Shown here: one piece after another, positions 1 to 7,739 of the stretch
Numbering within the stretch: position 1 is the first letter of the stretch
Layout: the number at the start of each line of letters is the position of its first letter
Origin: RPQJ01 sp963778185
GTDB taxonomy: Bacteria; Pseudomonadota; Gammaproteobacteria; Steroidobacterales; Steroidobacteraceae
Reading direction: 5' to 3'
Length of the DNA: 64,000 nt
Assembly: GCA_963778185.1 (NCBI GenBank)
Contig: CAVZTF010000003.1
Location: 806,001 to 870,000 of the forward strand
Made by a program: the position numbers and the translations under genes
Notes under the pieces: model-generated
The model's database searches: none
Told to the model about the DNA's origin: nothing
Seen by the model: the letters and a program-made list of their open reading frames with translations, nothing else

Positions 1-33
1 GTCGATGGTCGGGCTGACGGCCCCGATGTCCCG

Positions 34-996
34 TCAGTGACGCAGCAGGCGGATGCGAGCGCCGTCGTTGGCCAGCAATTCGTAGCCGCCCCAGAGGCTC
101 ACGGAGACGACCAGCGGGATCACCTCGTAGATCACCCGGTACAGCAGTATCGACGCCAGCAACTCGGCCGGCGGCACGTGCGGCAGGAGCAGCAGCAGCA
201 TCGACTCCAGCACGCCGAGGCCGGCCGGCACGTGGCTCAGCACCCCCACCAGTACGCTCGCCAGGTACACGGCGAGGAACGGCAGGTAGGCGAGGCGCGC
301 CGAATCCGGCAGCAGCATGTAGAGAACGGACGAGACGAGCAGCACGTCGATCACGCCGATCGCGAGCTGCAGCATCGTCAGTTTCGGGGTGGGCAGGTTC
401 ACGGCCCAGCCGCCGAGCCGGATCGGCGCCTTGCGCAGCCGCACGACCACCAGATAGCCCGCGTCCTTCACGAGGCCGAGGCAGCCGAGCGCAAACAGCC
501 AAGGGCTGGAGATCCGGAACAACGGCGCGAGCTGTTCGGCGCCGAACACGAGCGCGAGGTCGAACAACAGGCCGAAACCGAGCGCGTACGGCAGGTTCGA
601 GAGCAGGACCGTCGCGCCGACCTCCATCGCCGTGAAGCCCGCGGGCGTGTACATGCGGTAGCGGAGCGCGCCGCCGCTCAGCATCGCCTGCCCGACGGCG
701 TGGCCGAGCGGAAAGGCGATCAGGGCCGTGAGCATGGGCTTCGCGCGACCGATGCAGTGCTTCACGTAGCGCACCACGGCGACTTCATAGGTGGCCAGTG
801 CCAGGAATGCGCCGCTCGCACACGCCGCGGCAAGCAGCAGGGTCCCCGTCGGCACTGCACGCATGTTCGCGACCACGTCGGCGACGCTGATGCGCTGGAA
901 GGTGCGGTAGAGGACGAACGCCGCGAGCGCGGCGATCAGCATGCTCGCGACAATGCCGAGCACCTTCTTGATCCGGCTGCGGCGCGGGTCATGCAT
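34..996 (-). CDS. LPG-synthase-type (UPF0104/MprF flippase-like) membrane protein
   Basis: A 320-residue polytopic inner-membrane protein with about eight hydrophobic segments from residue 12 to the end. It matches the transmembrane half of lysylphosphatidylglycerol synthases (YbhN/UPF0104 type): the loop SGGALRYRMYTPAG near residue 106 carries the conserved GG-RYR pattern, and SHVPAGLGVLES near 254 is the conserved helix turn. There is no C-terminal aminoacyl-transfer domain, so by family knowledge it would act in lipid translocation or as a stand-alone membrane module; the substrate is unknown. The start is the only ATG before the first membrane segment. It is divergent from the HiPIP gene, with a Fur-box-like palindrome 46 bases upstream of its start. 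Confidence 0.8.
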   Translation of the reverse strand: MHDPRRSRIKKVLGIVASMLIAALAAFVLYRTFQRISVADVVANMRAVPTGTLLLAAACASGAFLALATYEVAVVRYVKHCIGRAKPMLTALIAFPLGHAVGQAMLSGGALRYRMYTPAGFTAMEVGATVLLSNLPYALGFGLLFDLALVFGAEQLAPLFRISSPWLFALGCLGLVKDAGYLVVVRLRKAPIRLGGWAVNLPTPKLTMLQLAIGVIDVLLVSSVLYMLLPDSARLAYLPFLAVYLASVLVGVLSHVPAGLGVLESMLLLLLPHVPPAELLASILLYRVIYEVIPLVVSVSLWGGYELLANDGARIRLLRH

Positions 997-1041
997 TGTT
1001 CAATTCTAAGAGCCACGCAGGCTGCGCCGCGAATCGATTCA

Positions 1042-1060
1042 AATGAGATAGATTCTCATT
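1042..1060. promoter_or_regulatory. Fur-box-like palindrome
   Basis: AATGAGATAGATTCTCATT is a 19-base inverted repeat with perfect 7-base arms (AATGAGA / TCTCATT). It has the size and arm sequence of proteobacterial Fur operators. It sits in the divergent gap between the membrane protein (start 996, minus) and the HiPIP gene (start 1214, plus), closer to the former. Function is inferred. Confidence 0.6.
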
Positions 1061-1213
1061 GGATGCCGTACGACGCAGGGGGGCTGGAACCCGCGCCTCG
1101 TCCCGATGTCTTAACGGACGCCAACGCGTAGAATTCGTGGCAGTGGTCCAGTACGACTGTCGGGCCCGCGGCGCCACACCGCCCCCGACGCATGCCTCCA
1201 GGAGTGATGGTAA

Positions 1214-1549
1214 ATGACCGAGAAAAAATTCCAGCGCCGTGACGTGCTCAAGGGCGCGTTGATGGGTGTCGCAGCCGTGCCGGTGACCGCGCTGCTCGGT
1301 CGCGCCGAGGCCGCGTCCGGCAAGGTCGATCCGAACGAGCCGCAGGCCAAGAGCCTGGGCTACATCGAGGACGCCACCAAGGTGGACGCCAAGGCGAACC
1401 CGAACTACAAGGCGGGCCAGGCTTGCGAGAACTGCCTGCAGGTGCCCGCGGGCAAGGAGAAGGGCGCGGAGATTCCGTGCAACATCTTCGCCGGTCGCCC
1501 CGTGTCCGCCAAGGGCTGGTGCAAGGTGTACGTGAAGCGCCCGTCGTAA
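1214..1549 (+). CDS. high-potential iron-sulfur protein (HiPIP)
   Basis: A 111-residue periplasmic electron carrier with one [4Fe-4S] cluster cycling between the 3+ and 2+ states. The N-terminus has a twin-arginine signal (QRRDVLKG at residues 7-14, then a hydrophobic stretch to about residue 33), as expected for export of a folded Fe-S protein. The four cluster cysteines are C71, C74, C89 and C103, with the HiPIP spacing C-x2-C-x14-C-x13-C, and the C-terminal KGWCKVY is typical. It probably shuttles electrons between periplasmic oxidoreductases and a terminal acceptor; the partner is not shown here. A strong hairpin follows, so it is likely monocistronic. Confidence 0.95.
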   Translation: MTEKKFQRRDVLKGALMGVAAVPVTALLGRAEAASGKVDPNEPQAKSLGYIEDATKVDAKANPNYKAGQACENCLQVPAGKEKGAEIPCNIFAGRPVSAKGWCKVYVKRPS

Positions 1550-1576
1550 GCGCTCGCACGGCTGACGTGTCTGGAC

Positions 1577-1610
1577 GGCGCGATCGGGCTTCCCGGTCGC
1601 GCCGTTCTGC
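1577..1610 (+). terminator. rho-independent terminator after HiPIP gene
   Basis: A 12-bp GC-rich stem (GGCGCGATCGGG at 1577-1588 pairing with CCCGGTCGCGCC at 1592-1603, one G-U pair) with a 3-base loop is followed by the T-containing tail GTTCTGCTT. It separates the HiPIP gene from glgP. Confidence 0.65.
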
Positions 1611-1626
1611 TTGAGGGGGGGACACG

Positions 1627-4155
1627 ATGGCACCGGACGGACTGAAGGATCTCGCCCACGCATTGCCGCCGGCGCTCGCGCCGATCGTCGGACTCGCGCT
1701 GGACCTGCGCTGGGTGTGGAACCACGCGAGCGACCGCGTCTGGGAGGCGCTCTCGCCGGAGGTCTGGCACCAGACCCACAATCCGCTGCTGGTCATCCAG
1801 AACACGCCGCGCAGCCGGTTCGAGCAGCTCGCGCGCAAGGCGGAATTCGTCGCGCAGGTCCGCAGCCTCGAGCGCGCGCAGGCGGAATACCTGGCCCGGC
1901 CAAGCTGGTTCCAGCAGGGCAACACCCTCGAGCGCCCGCTCGGCATCGCCTACTTCAGCATGGAGTACGGCATCACCGACGCGTTGCCGCTCTATTCCGG
2001 GGGCCTCGGGGTGCTCTCGGGCGACCACCTCAAGACGGCGAGCGACCTCGGCGTGCCACTGACCGCGGTCGGCCTCTTCTACCGCGAGGGCTATTTCCGC
2101 CAGATGCTGGACGCAAGCGGCCGGCAACTCGAGATCTACGCCGTCAACTCGGTCGAGTCCATGCCGGTACGCCTGGTCGCGGACGACGACGGCACGCCGC
2201 TGCGAGTCACCATCGACCTGCCCGGACGGCAACTGCGCGTGCGCATCTGGCGAGCCACGGTGGGCCGGGTCGCCCTCTACCTGCTCGACAGTGACGACCC
2301 GCTCAATTCGCCTTTCGACCGCGGCATCACGGCGCAACTCTACGGCGGGGACCGCGAAACCCGCCTGATGCAGGAAACCGTGCTCGGCATCGGCGGCTGG
2401 CGTGCGCTCCGCGCGCTCGGCATCGAGGTGGACGTGCTGCACCTCAACGAGGGCCATGCAGCGCTCGCGACCGTCGAGCGGGCGCGCGCGTTCATGGAGC
2501 AGCACGGCACCGACTTCTTCACGGCCCTGTGGGCGACCCGCGCCGGCAACGTGTTCACGACCCACACGCCGGTGCCTGCCGCCTTCGACAACTTCCCGGT
2601 GCCGTTGCTCTACAAGTACGGCCTGGAGTATGCCCGCAGCCTCGGCCTGCACCCCGCGCAGTTGCTGGGCCTGGGGCGCATCAACCCTCGCGACGAGTCG
2701 GAGCCGTTCAACATGGCCTACCTCGCCGCACGCACCTGCGCGCACATCAACGGCGTGAGCGAGCTGCACGGCCGTGTGAGCCGGCGCATCTTTGCGCCGC
2801 TCTACGCGCGCTGGCCCGAGCAGGAAGTGCCGGTGTCGCACGTCACCAACGCCGTGCACGTGCCGAGCTGGGACTCCCCCTGGGCCGACCACCTGTGGAC
2901 CGAGGCCTGCGGCAAGGAACGCTGGCTCGGCAGCCCGCAGCAGCTCTCGGAGGCCGTCGCGCGTCTCTCCGACGCGCAGATCTGGGACTTCAAGGCGATG
3001 GAGCGCCGCGACCTCGTGGACTACGCGCGGCGCCGCCTGCAGCGACAGCTTGGCCAGCGCGGCGAGAGCGATGAGCAGCGCGCGCTCGCACGAGACGCGC
3101 TCGACCCCAACGTGCTCACGCTCGGCTTCGCGCGCCGCTTCACCGAGTACAAGCGTCCCGCGATGCTGCTGTCGCAGCCCGACCGCCTCATGAGGCTGCT
3201 CACGGACCCGGCGCGTCCGGTGCAGCTCATCATCGCTGGCAAGGCCCACCCCAACGACGAACAGGGCAAGTCGTTCGTGCGGCGCTGGGCCGAGTTCGTG
3301 AGCCGTCCAGGCATTCGCGAACGGGCCGTGTACCTCGAGGACTACGACATGGCCCTCGCCGAGCAGCTGGTGCAGGGTGTCGACGTGTGGGTGAACACGC
3401 CGCGGCGGCCCTGGGAAGCGAGCGGCACCAGCGGCATGAAAGTGCTGGTGAACGGCGGCCTGAACCTGTCGGAACTCGACGGCTGGTGGGCGGAAGCCTA
3501 CGCGCCGGGGGTCGGCTGGGCGCTCGGCGACGGACAGGAACATGCCGAGCCGCAGTGGGACGCGACCGAGACCTCGCAGCTTTTCGAACTGCTCGAGCGA
3601 CAGGTCGTGCCGGAATTCTACGAGCGCGATGCCGAGGGCATCCCGCGCGCTTGGGTGGCCCGCATCCGCGCCAGCCTCGCGCAACTCACGCCGCGCTTCA
3701 GCAGCAATCGCATGCTGGCCGAATACCTGCAGCAGCTCTACCTGCCCGCGGCGCAGGCCCATTGGCGGCGACTGGGGCGGGACCTGCACGTGGCCCGCGA
3801 TCTGACGCGGTGGTACCGCGACCTGCTGCACCACTGGCAAGGCCTGCACTGGGGCAACCTCGACGTGCAGGCGACGCAGGACGGCCACCAGTTCCGCGTC
3901 CAGGCCTACCTGGGCGAGATCCCTCCCGACGCGGTCAGCGTGCAGCTGTACGCCGAAGCGCCGGCGGGCGGAGCCGCCGAGGTCCACGCCATGACGCGCG
4001 ACCATCCCCTGAGCGGCGCGGCCGGCGGATTCCTGTGGGTCACCACCGTGCCGCCCGGCCGGCCGGCCGCGGACTACACGCCCCGCATCGTGCCCGCGCA
4101 CCCCGAGGCCCGGGTGCCGGCCGAGGCCGCGTTCATCAGCTGGTTCCAGGCTTGA
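1627..4155 (+). CDS. glgP: alpha-glucan phosphorylase (GT35, short-type glgP)
   Basis: An 842-residue cytoplasmic enzyme that releases glucose-1-phosphate from glycogen or maltodextrin using PLP. The N-terminal 110 residues, with DLRWVWNHASDRVWE near 28, match the DUF3417 lead of the bacterial alpha-glucan phosphorylase subfamily. YFSMEYGI near 114 and FTTHTPVPA near 309 are family motifs. The PLP site is EASGTSGMK, with the Schiff-base lysine at about K605. The C-terminal 100 residues look like an added beta domain. The ATG at 1627 follows the GGGGGG run at 1615-1620. An inverted repeat and the Hsp20 gene follow. Confidence 0.93.
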   Translation: MAPDGLKDLAHALPPALAPIVGLALDLRWVWNHASDRVWEALSPEVWHQTHNPLLVIQNTPRSRFEQLARKAEFVAQVRSLERAQAEYLARPSWFQQGNTLERPLGIAYFSMEYGITDALPLYSGGLGVLSGDHLKTASDLGVPLTAVGLFYREGYFRQMLDASGRQLEIYAVNSVESMPVRLVADDDGTPLRVTIDLPGRQLRVRIWRATVGRVALYLLDSDDPLNSPFDRGITAQLYGGDRETRLMQETVLGIGGWRALRALGIEVDVLHLNEGHAALATVERARAFMEQHGTDFFTALWATRAGNVFTTHTPVPAAFDNFPVPLLYKYGLEYARSLGLHPAQLLGLGRINPRDESEPFNMAYLAARTCAHINGVSELHGRVSRRIFAPLYARWPEQEVPVSHVTNAVHVPSWDSPWADHLWTEACGKERWLGSPQQLSEAVARLSDAQIWDFKAMERRDLVDYARRRLQRQLGQRGESDEQRALARDALDPNVLTLGFARRFTEYKRPAMLLSQPDRLMRLLTDPARPVQLIIAGKAHPNDEQGKSFVRRWAEFVSRPGIRERAVYLEDYDMALAEQLVQGVDVWVNTPRRPWEASGTSGMKVLVNGGLNLSELDGWWAEAYAPGVGWALGDGQEHAEPQWDATETSQLFELLERQVVPEFYERDAEGIPRAWVARIRASLAQLTPRFSSNRMLAEYLQQLYLPAAQAHWRRLGRDLHVARDLTRWYRDLLHHWQGLHWGNLDVQATQDGHQFRVQAYLGEIPPDAVSVQLYAEAPAGGAAEVHAMTRDHPLSGAAGGFLWVTTVPPGRPAADYTPRIVPAHPEARVPAEAAFISWFQA

Positions 4156-4160
4156 GCGGC

Positions 4161-4222
4161 CCGGCGACCCCTTGAAAGCCGGCCGGGCGATCACATCTAC
4201 GGCGACATGAAGGGGTCGCCGG
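4161..4222 (+). repeat. 13-bp inverted repeat upstream of hsp20
   Basis: CCGGCGACCCCTT at 4161-4173 is the exact reverse complement of AAGGGGTCGCCGG at 4210-4222, with 36 bases between. The right arm ends 15 bases before the AGGAGGA ribosome site of the Hsp20 gene. It could be a terminator-like stem for glgP or a structured 5' leader of the heat-shock gene. It is not a CIRCE element. Confidence 0.6.
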
Positions 4223-4251
4223 GGCGATCCCGCACAGGAGGAATTGCCGCC

Positions 4252-4695
4252 ATGCGTGTCATCAAGTGGGAACCGTTCCGTGACGTGGACGACGTGTTCG
4301 ACCGTTTCCTGGCCGATGCCTTCCGGCGCCTGCCGCGGCCGGCCGTCGAAGGTCAGCCCCCCCTCGACTGGGCACCCCTCGCGGATGTCAGCGAGACCGA
4401 GGGCGAGTACCTGATCAAGGCCGAGCTGCCCGAAGTGCGCAAGGAAGACATCAGCCTGACGGTGCACGACGGCGTGCTCACGCTGTCCGGCGAGCGCAGG
4501 CAGGAGAAGCGCGAGGAGAACGAGAAGTTGCACCGCGTCGAGCGGCAATACGGCTCGTTCGCGCGCCGTTTCGCCCTGCCCGAGGACGCCGACGAACAGG
4601 CCATCCGCGCCGAGGGCAAGGATGGGGTCATCATGATCCACATACCGAAGCACAAGGTCGTGCAGCCGCAGGCGCGGCAGATCCAGGTCCAGTGA
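4252..4695 (+). CDS. Hsp20/alpha-crystallin small heat-shock protein
   Basis: A 147-residue ATP-independent holdase chaperone. After the N-terminal MRVIKWEPFRDVDDVFDRF, the alpha-crystallin domain runs from about residue 45 (PLADVSETEGEYLIKAELPEV) through KEDISLTVHDGVLTLSGERR to GVIMIHIPK near the end, which matches the usual A-x-x-x-n-G-v-L strand in altered form. The ATG at 4252 is chosen over 4207 because it is preceded by ACAGGAGGA at 4235-4243 and because family members start with this W-x-P-F region. A 13-bp inverted repeat lies just upstream. Confidence 0.9.
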   Translation: MRVIKWEPFRDVDDVFDRFLADAFRRLPRPAVEGQPPLDWAPLADVSETEGEYLIKAELPEVRKEDISLTVHDGVLTLSGERRQEKREENEKLHRVERQYGSFARRFALPEDADEQAIRAEGKDGVIMIHIPKHKVVQPQARQIQVQ

Positions 4696-4701
4696 CCGGC
4701 C

Positions 4702-4732
4702 GGGGACGGGGGATCGTGCATCCCCTGTCCCC
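4702..4732 (+). terminator. hairpin after hsp20
   Basis: GGGGACGGGGGAT (4702-4714) can pair with ATCCCCTGTCCCC (4720-4732), with one wobble and a 5-base loop. There is no clear T tract, so termination is a moderate inference. Confidence 0.5.
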
Positions 4733-4769
4733 TGCCAGCCGTCCGGCGCGTCGCTCGGCCGCCGCGCCG

Positions 4770-4775
4770 TATAAT
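4770..4775 (+). promoter_or_regulatory. -10 box for rraA
   Basis: A perfect TATAAT lies 29 bases before the rraA start. No good -35 hexamer is visible at the expected spacing. Confidence 0.5.
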
Positions 4776-4804
4776 TGCCCGCTCATTCCTCACGGGACCC
4801 TTCC

Positions 4805-5290
4805 ATGACGACCCCCAAGGGCACGGCCGACCTCTGCGACGAGCACGGCGAAGCGGTGCAGGTGTGCGAGCCGTTGTTCCGCCCCTATGGCGGACGCCAC
4901 GTGTTCTCGGGTCCGGTGAGCACGGTGCGCTGCTTCGAGGACAACTCGCGCGTGAAGGAGGCCGTCGAAAGCCCCGGCGAAGGGCGCGTGCTGGTCGTCG
5001 ACGGCGGCGGCTCGCGACGCCGCGCGCTGCTCGGGGACAAGCTCGGCGATGCAGCCGTCAGGAACGGCTGGGCCGGCGTCGTCATCCACGGCTGCATCCG
5101 CGATTCCGCGGCGCTCGGACAGATGAACCTCGGCATCCGGGCGCTCGGCACCATGCCGCTGCGCAGCGAGAAGCGCAACGAAGGCGAGCGCGACGTACCC
5201 GTGCGATTCGCCGGAGTCACCTTCCGCCCGGGCGATCACCTCTACGTCGACGAGGACGGCATCGTCCTGTCCCACGGACCACTGGCCTGA
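4805..5290 (+). CDS. rraA: RraA family protein (RNase E activity regulator / aldolase fold)
   Basis: A 161-residue protein of the RraA/DlpA fold. In E. coli RraA binds and inhibits RNase E; other members are 4-hydroxy-4-methyl-2-oxoglutarate aldolases, so the annotation names a family rather than a proven activity. Visible features are DLCDEHGEAVQVCEPLF at the N-terminus, VVDGGGSRRRALLGDKLGDAAVRNGWAG in sequence around residues 64-90, and GCIRDSAAL near 98. ATG 4805 gives exactly the E. coli length; an upstream in-frame ATG at 4775 overlaps the TATAAT box and is rejected. It is followed 10 bases later by yggX. Confidence 0.85.
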   Translation: MTTPKGTADLCDEHGEAVQVCEPLFRPYGGRHVFSGPVSTVRCFEDNSRVKEAVESPGEGRVLVVDGGGSRRRALLGDKLGDAAVRNGWAGVVIHGCIRDSAALGQMNLGIRALGTMPLRSEKRNEGERDVPVRFAGVTFRPGDHLYVDEDGIVLSHGPLA

Positions 5291-5300
5291 GGAGCAGGCG

Positions 5301-5573
5301 ATGCCACGCAACGTCTTCTGTTCGTACCTGAAGCGCGAGGCCGAGGGGCTCGATCGCATCCCCTACCCGGGCGAACTCGGCAAGCGGATCTTCGAGAACG
5401 TCTCGAAGGAGGCCTGGCAGCTGTGGCTCAAGCACCAGACCATGCTGATGAACGAGTATCGCCTGTCGCCCATCGAGCCGAAGGCACGCAAGTTCCTGGT
5501 CGAGGAAATGGAGAAGTTCCTGTTCGGCGGCGGGTCGGCAACGCCCGACGGCTACGTCAGCCCCGACGCCTGA
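5301..5573 (+). CDS. yggX: Fe(2+)-trafficking protein YggX
   Basis: A 90-residue cytoplasmic protein of the YggX family, which protects Fe-S clusters and is linked to iron traffic and repair. It shows the family pattern in order: FCSYLKREAEGLDRIPYPG at residues 6-24 with C7, IFENVSKEAWQLWLKHQTMLMNE and the C-terminal LVEEMEKFLFGG. Family genes often lie next to mutY; here mutY is 1 kb away on the other strand. The last 17 bases overlap the 3' end of the convergent DUF423 gene. Confidence 0.93.
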   Translation: MPRNVFCSYLKREAEGLDRIPYPGELGKRIFENVSKEAWQLWLKHQTMLMNEYRLSPIEPKARKFLVEEMEKFLFGGGSATPDGYVSPDA

Positions 5574-5964
5574 GGGCATGCGCCGCGAGCAGCGCCCAGG
5601 CGGCCGTGAACGACAGCCCGCCGATCGGCGCGACCATGCCGAGCCAGCGCGGCGCGCCGGCCGTCATGAGGTAGATGGAACCCGAGAAGAACAAGACCCC
5701 CGCGCCCATCAGCCACGCGCACCAGCGCAGCGCACTCGAGCCGGCGCCGCGGCCGGCGACGACCCCGACCAGCACCAGCCCGACCGCGTGCATCTGCTGG
5801 TAGAGAACACCCGTCCGGAAGCTTTCGAGTTGCCGGGGCGTGACCAGGCCTTCGAGGCCGTGCGCGCCGAAAGCGCCCAGCGTCACGCCGGCGAGCATCA
5901 GCAGCGCGCCGGCGGCGATGCACCCGGCGGCGAATTGCGTCGTCCCGGATTCGTTCACGCCCAT
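5557..5964 (-). CDS. DUF423 (YgdD-like) membrane protein
   Basis: A 135-residue inner-membrane protein with four predicted helices. It carries the DUF423 signature GAFGAHGLEG near residue 30, RTGVLYQQMHAVGLVLVG near 50, and FFSGSIYLM and IGGLSFTAAW further on. The molecular function of this family is unknown. Its start overlaps the 3' end of the upstream GST by 10 bases, so the two are co-transcribed, and its 3' end overlaps yggX by 17 bases. Confidence 0.85.
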   Translation of the reverse strand: MGVNESGTTQFAAGCIAAGALLMLAGVTLGAFGAHGLEGLVTPRQLESFRTGVLYQQMHAVGLVLVGVVAGRGAGSSALRWCAWLMGAGVLFFSGSIYLMTAGAPRWLGMVAPIGGLSFTAAWALLAAHALRRRG

Positions 5965-6611
5965 TCCGTGAGTCCTTCACTTTCGTACAGCCGCTTGAAC
6001 GCGGGCCGTGCCTTCATGCGCAGCGCGTACTCGCGCAGCACCGGCCACTCCGTCGCCGGGCGCGGCATGTTGCGCGACCAGCGCATCAACATCGTGGCGA
6101 GGAAATCCGCCGCCGCGACGTCGGCGCCGCACAGGTACGGTCCCCGCGTCGCCAGGTGATCCGTGAGCCGGCCCCAGGTCGACTCGATCCGTGCCCGCGC
6201 CGATGCCTTCACGAGCCCGGCGTTCGACTCACCCGCGACACGCTCGGCGTGGAACCAGCCCGCGTATGCCGCCTGCAGCGTGTTCGAGAGGTGCAGCATC
6301 CACTGCAGGTAGGCCGCGCGCCGCGAAGAACCCGCCGGCGGTGCGAAACCCGCCTCCGGATGGCGCTCCGCGAGCAGCAGCAGCAGGGCCGCGGCCTCGT
6401 ACACGGGCTCGCCATCCACGATCAACGTCGGCACCAGCCCGTTCGGGTTGAGCGCGAGGTAAGCGGGCTGCCTGTGCTCGTCGTGCTCGAGATCGAGGAG
6501 GCGTGTCTCGAAGGGCACCCCCAGCTCGATCAGCAGCCAATGCACGGCGAGGCTGGCCGCGCCCGGCGCGTAGTAAAGCTGGTACACGGATGTGCCCTCC
6601 ATCGTGAGCAC
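5955..6611 (-). CDS. glutathione S-transferase
   Basis: A 218-residue cytosolic GST. The thioredoxin-like N-domain has YYAPGAASLAVHWLLIELG (catalytic Ser/Tyr region), NPNGLVPTLIVDG with the cis-proline, and YEAAALLLLLAERHP for the glutathione glutamate/serine loop. The helical C-domain has YLCGADVAAADFLATMLM, the N-capping-box region. An internal ATG at 6602 (MEGTSVYQLYYAP) is an equally likely start and would give 215 residues. The specific substrate is unknown. It is followed by the DUF423 gene with a 10-base overlap. Confidence 0.88.
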   Translation of the reverse strand: MLTMEGTSVYQLYYAPGAASLAVHWLLIELGVPFETRLLDLEHDEHRQPAYLALNPNGLVPTLIVDGEPVYEAAALLLLLAERHPEAGFAPPAGSSRRAAYLQWMLHLSNTLQAAYAGWFHAERVAGESNAGLVKASARARIESTWGRLTDHLATRGPYLCGADVAAADFLATMLMRWSRNMPRPATEWPVLREYALRMKARPAFKRLYESEGLTEWA

Positions 6612-6617
6612 GAATGG

Positions 6618-7739
6618 TCAGGATCGCCCGGCTGCGTCCGCGGACGAGGAGGTCGCCCGCGCGATCAGCGTAGCGATCGGCTTCGGCAGGCCGACGCGCG
6701 CCGGAGTGCGCGGATCGTACCAGCGGAAGCGGTCGTCGTCGCGCAGGCCCGGGGCCTTGCCGAGGCAATGCACCACCAGCGGCCGCAGGTCGAAGTCGAA
6801 ATGGCTGAACGCATGGCGCAGCGCAACGCCACGCTCCGGCACGCCGGCGCCGGACAGGTGCTCGCGACACCACTGCTCCGCATGCGCTCGCGTCGGAAAT
6901 TCCGGCAGTCCCCACATCCCGCCCCAGATGCCGCTCGGTGGACGGCGCTCCACCAGCACCTTGCTGGCACCCCGCATGGCCACGATCACCCAGGCCTCGC
7001 GCTGGGGCCGACGGACCTTCGGGCGCGGCGTGGGCAGGCGGTCCTGCAGGTTCGCAGTGCGCGCGATGCAATCCGCATTCACCGGACACAGCAGGCAGGC
7101 GGGTCGCGAGCGCGTACAGACCGTCGCACCGAGGTCCATGACAGCCTGTGTGTATTCGGCCACCTGCCGCGACGGAGTGCACGCCTCCGACAGCGCCCAC
7201 AGCTGCTTCTCGACGGCCGGCTCGCCCGGGTAACCCGCGATGCCGAAGAAACGGGTCAGCACCCGCTTCACGTTGCCGTCGAGGATCGGGTACCGGTCGC
7301 CGCGCGAGAGGGCGAGGATTGCCCCGGCCGTCGAGCGGCCCACGCCGGGCAATGCCATGGCCGCCTCGAGTCCCTGGGGGAATTCGCCCCCGTGGCGCGT
7401 GACGATGTCCTGCGCCGCGCGCTGGAGATTGCGCGCGCGGGCGTAGTAGCCGAGCCCGGACCACAGGTGCAGCACCTCGTCGAGCGGCGCCGCCGCCAGC
7501 GAGCGCACATCGGGGAAGCGGCGCATGAACGCCTCGAAGTACGGGATGGCTGTCGCGACCTGCGTCTGCTGCAGCATTATCTCCGAGACCCAGACGCGAT
7601 AGGGCGTCGGGTCGCGTTGCCACGGCAGGTCCCTGCGGCCGTCGATTGCGAACCAGTCGAGCAGGCGCGACGCGAACGTCGCAGCCCCTGGCGCGTCCGC
7701 GCGCTCACGAGCAGGCGAGCGGCGTGTCCGTGCCGGCAC
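6618..7739 (-). CDS. mutY: A/G-specific adenine DNA glycosylase MutY
   Basis: About 373 residues; it removes adenine mispaired with 8-oxoguanine. The helix-hairpin-helix LPGVGRSTAGAILALS is followed by the catalytic aspartate in YPILDGNVKRVLTR. The [4Fe-4S] loop has exact C-x6-C-x2-C-x5-C spacing (CTRSRPACLLCPVNADC). The C-terminal half is the NUDIX-like 8-oxoG recognition domain, with LVERRPPSGIWGGMWGLPEF and the HAFSHFDF motif. No ATG exists before WFAIDGRRDLPWQ, so GTG 7739 is proposed; this overlaps the 3' end of the upstream TPR gene by 35 bases. The start is the uncertain part. Confidence 0.93.
   Translation of the reverse strand: MPARTRRSPARERADAPGAATFASRLLDWFAIDGRRDLPWQRDPTPYRVWVSEIMLQQTQVATAIPYFEAFMRRFPDVRSLAAAPLDEVLHLWSGLGYYARARNLQRAAQDIVTRHGGEFPQGLEAAMALPGVGRSTAGAILALSRGDRYPILDGNVKRVLTRFFGIAGYPGEPAVEKQLWALSEACTPSRQVAEYTQAVMDLGATVCTRSRPACLLCPVNADCIARTANLQDRLPTPRPKVRRPQREAWVIVAMRGASKVLVERRPPSGIWGGMWGLPEFPTRAHAEQWCREHLSGAGVPERGVALRHAFSHFDFDLRPLVVHCLGKAPGLRDDDRFRWYDPRTPARVGLPKPIATLIARATSSSADAAGRS

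Noticed and set aside
4161..4222. CIRCE operator upstream of hsp20
   Set aside because: Arm sequence and 36-base spacing differ from the TTAGCACTC-N9-GAGTGCTAA form.
1405..4653. A 1082-codon open frame on the minus strand opposite glgP and hsp20
   Set aside because: High-GC shadow of real genes: no domain, no start context, and the plus-strand genes have clear family motifs.
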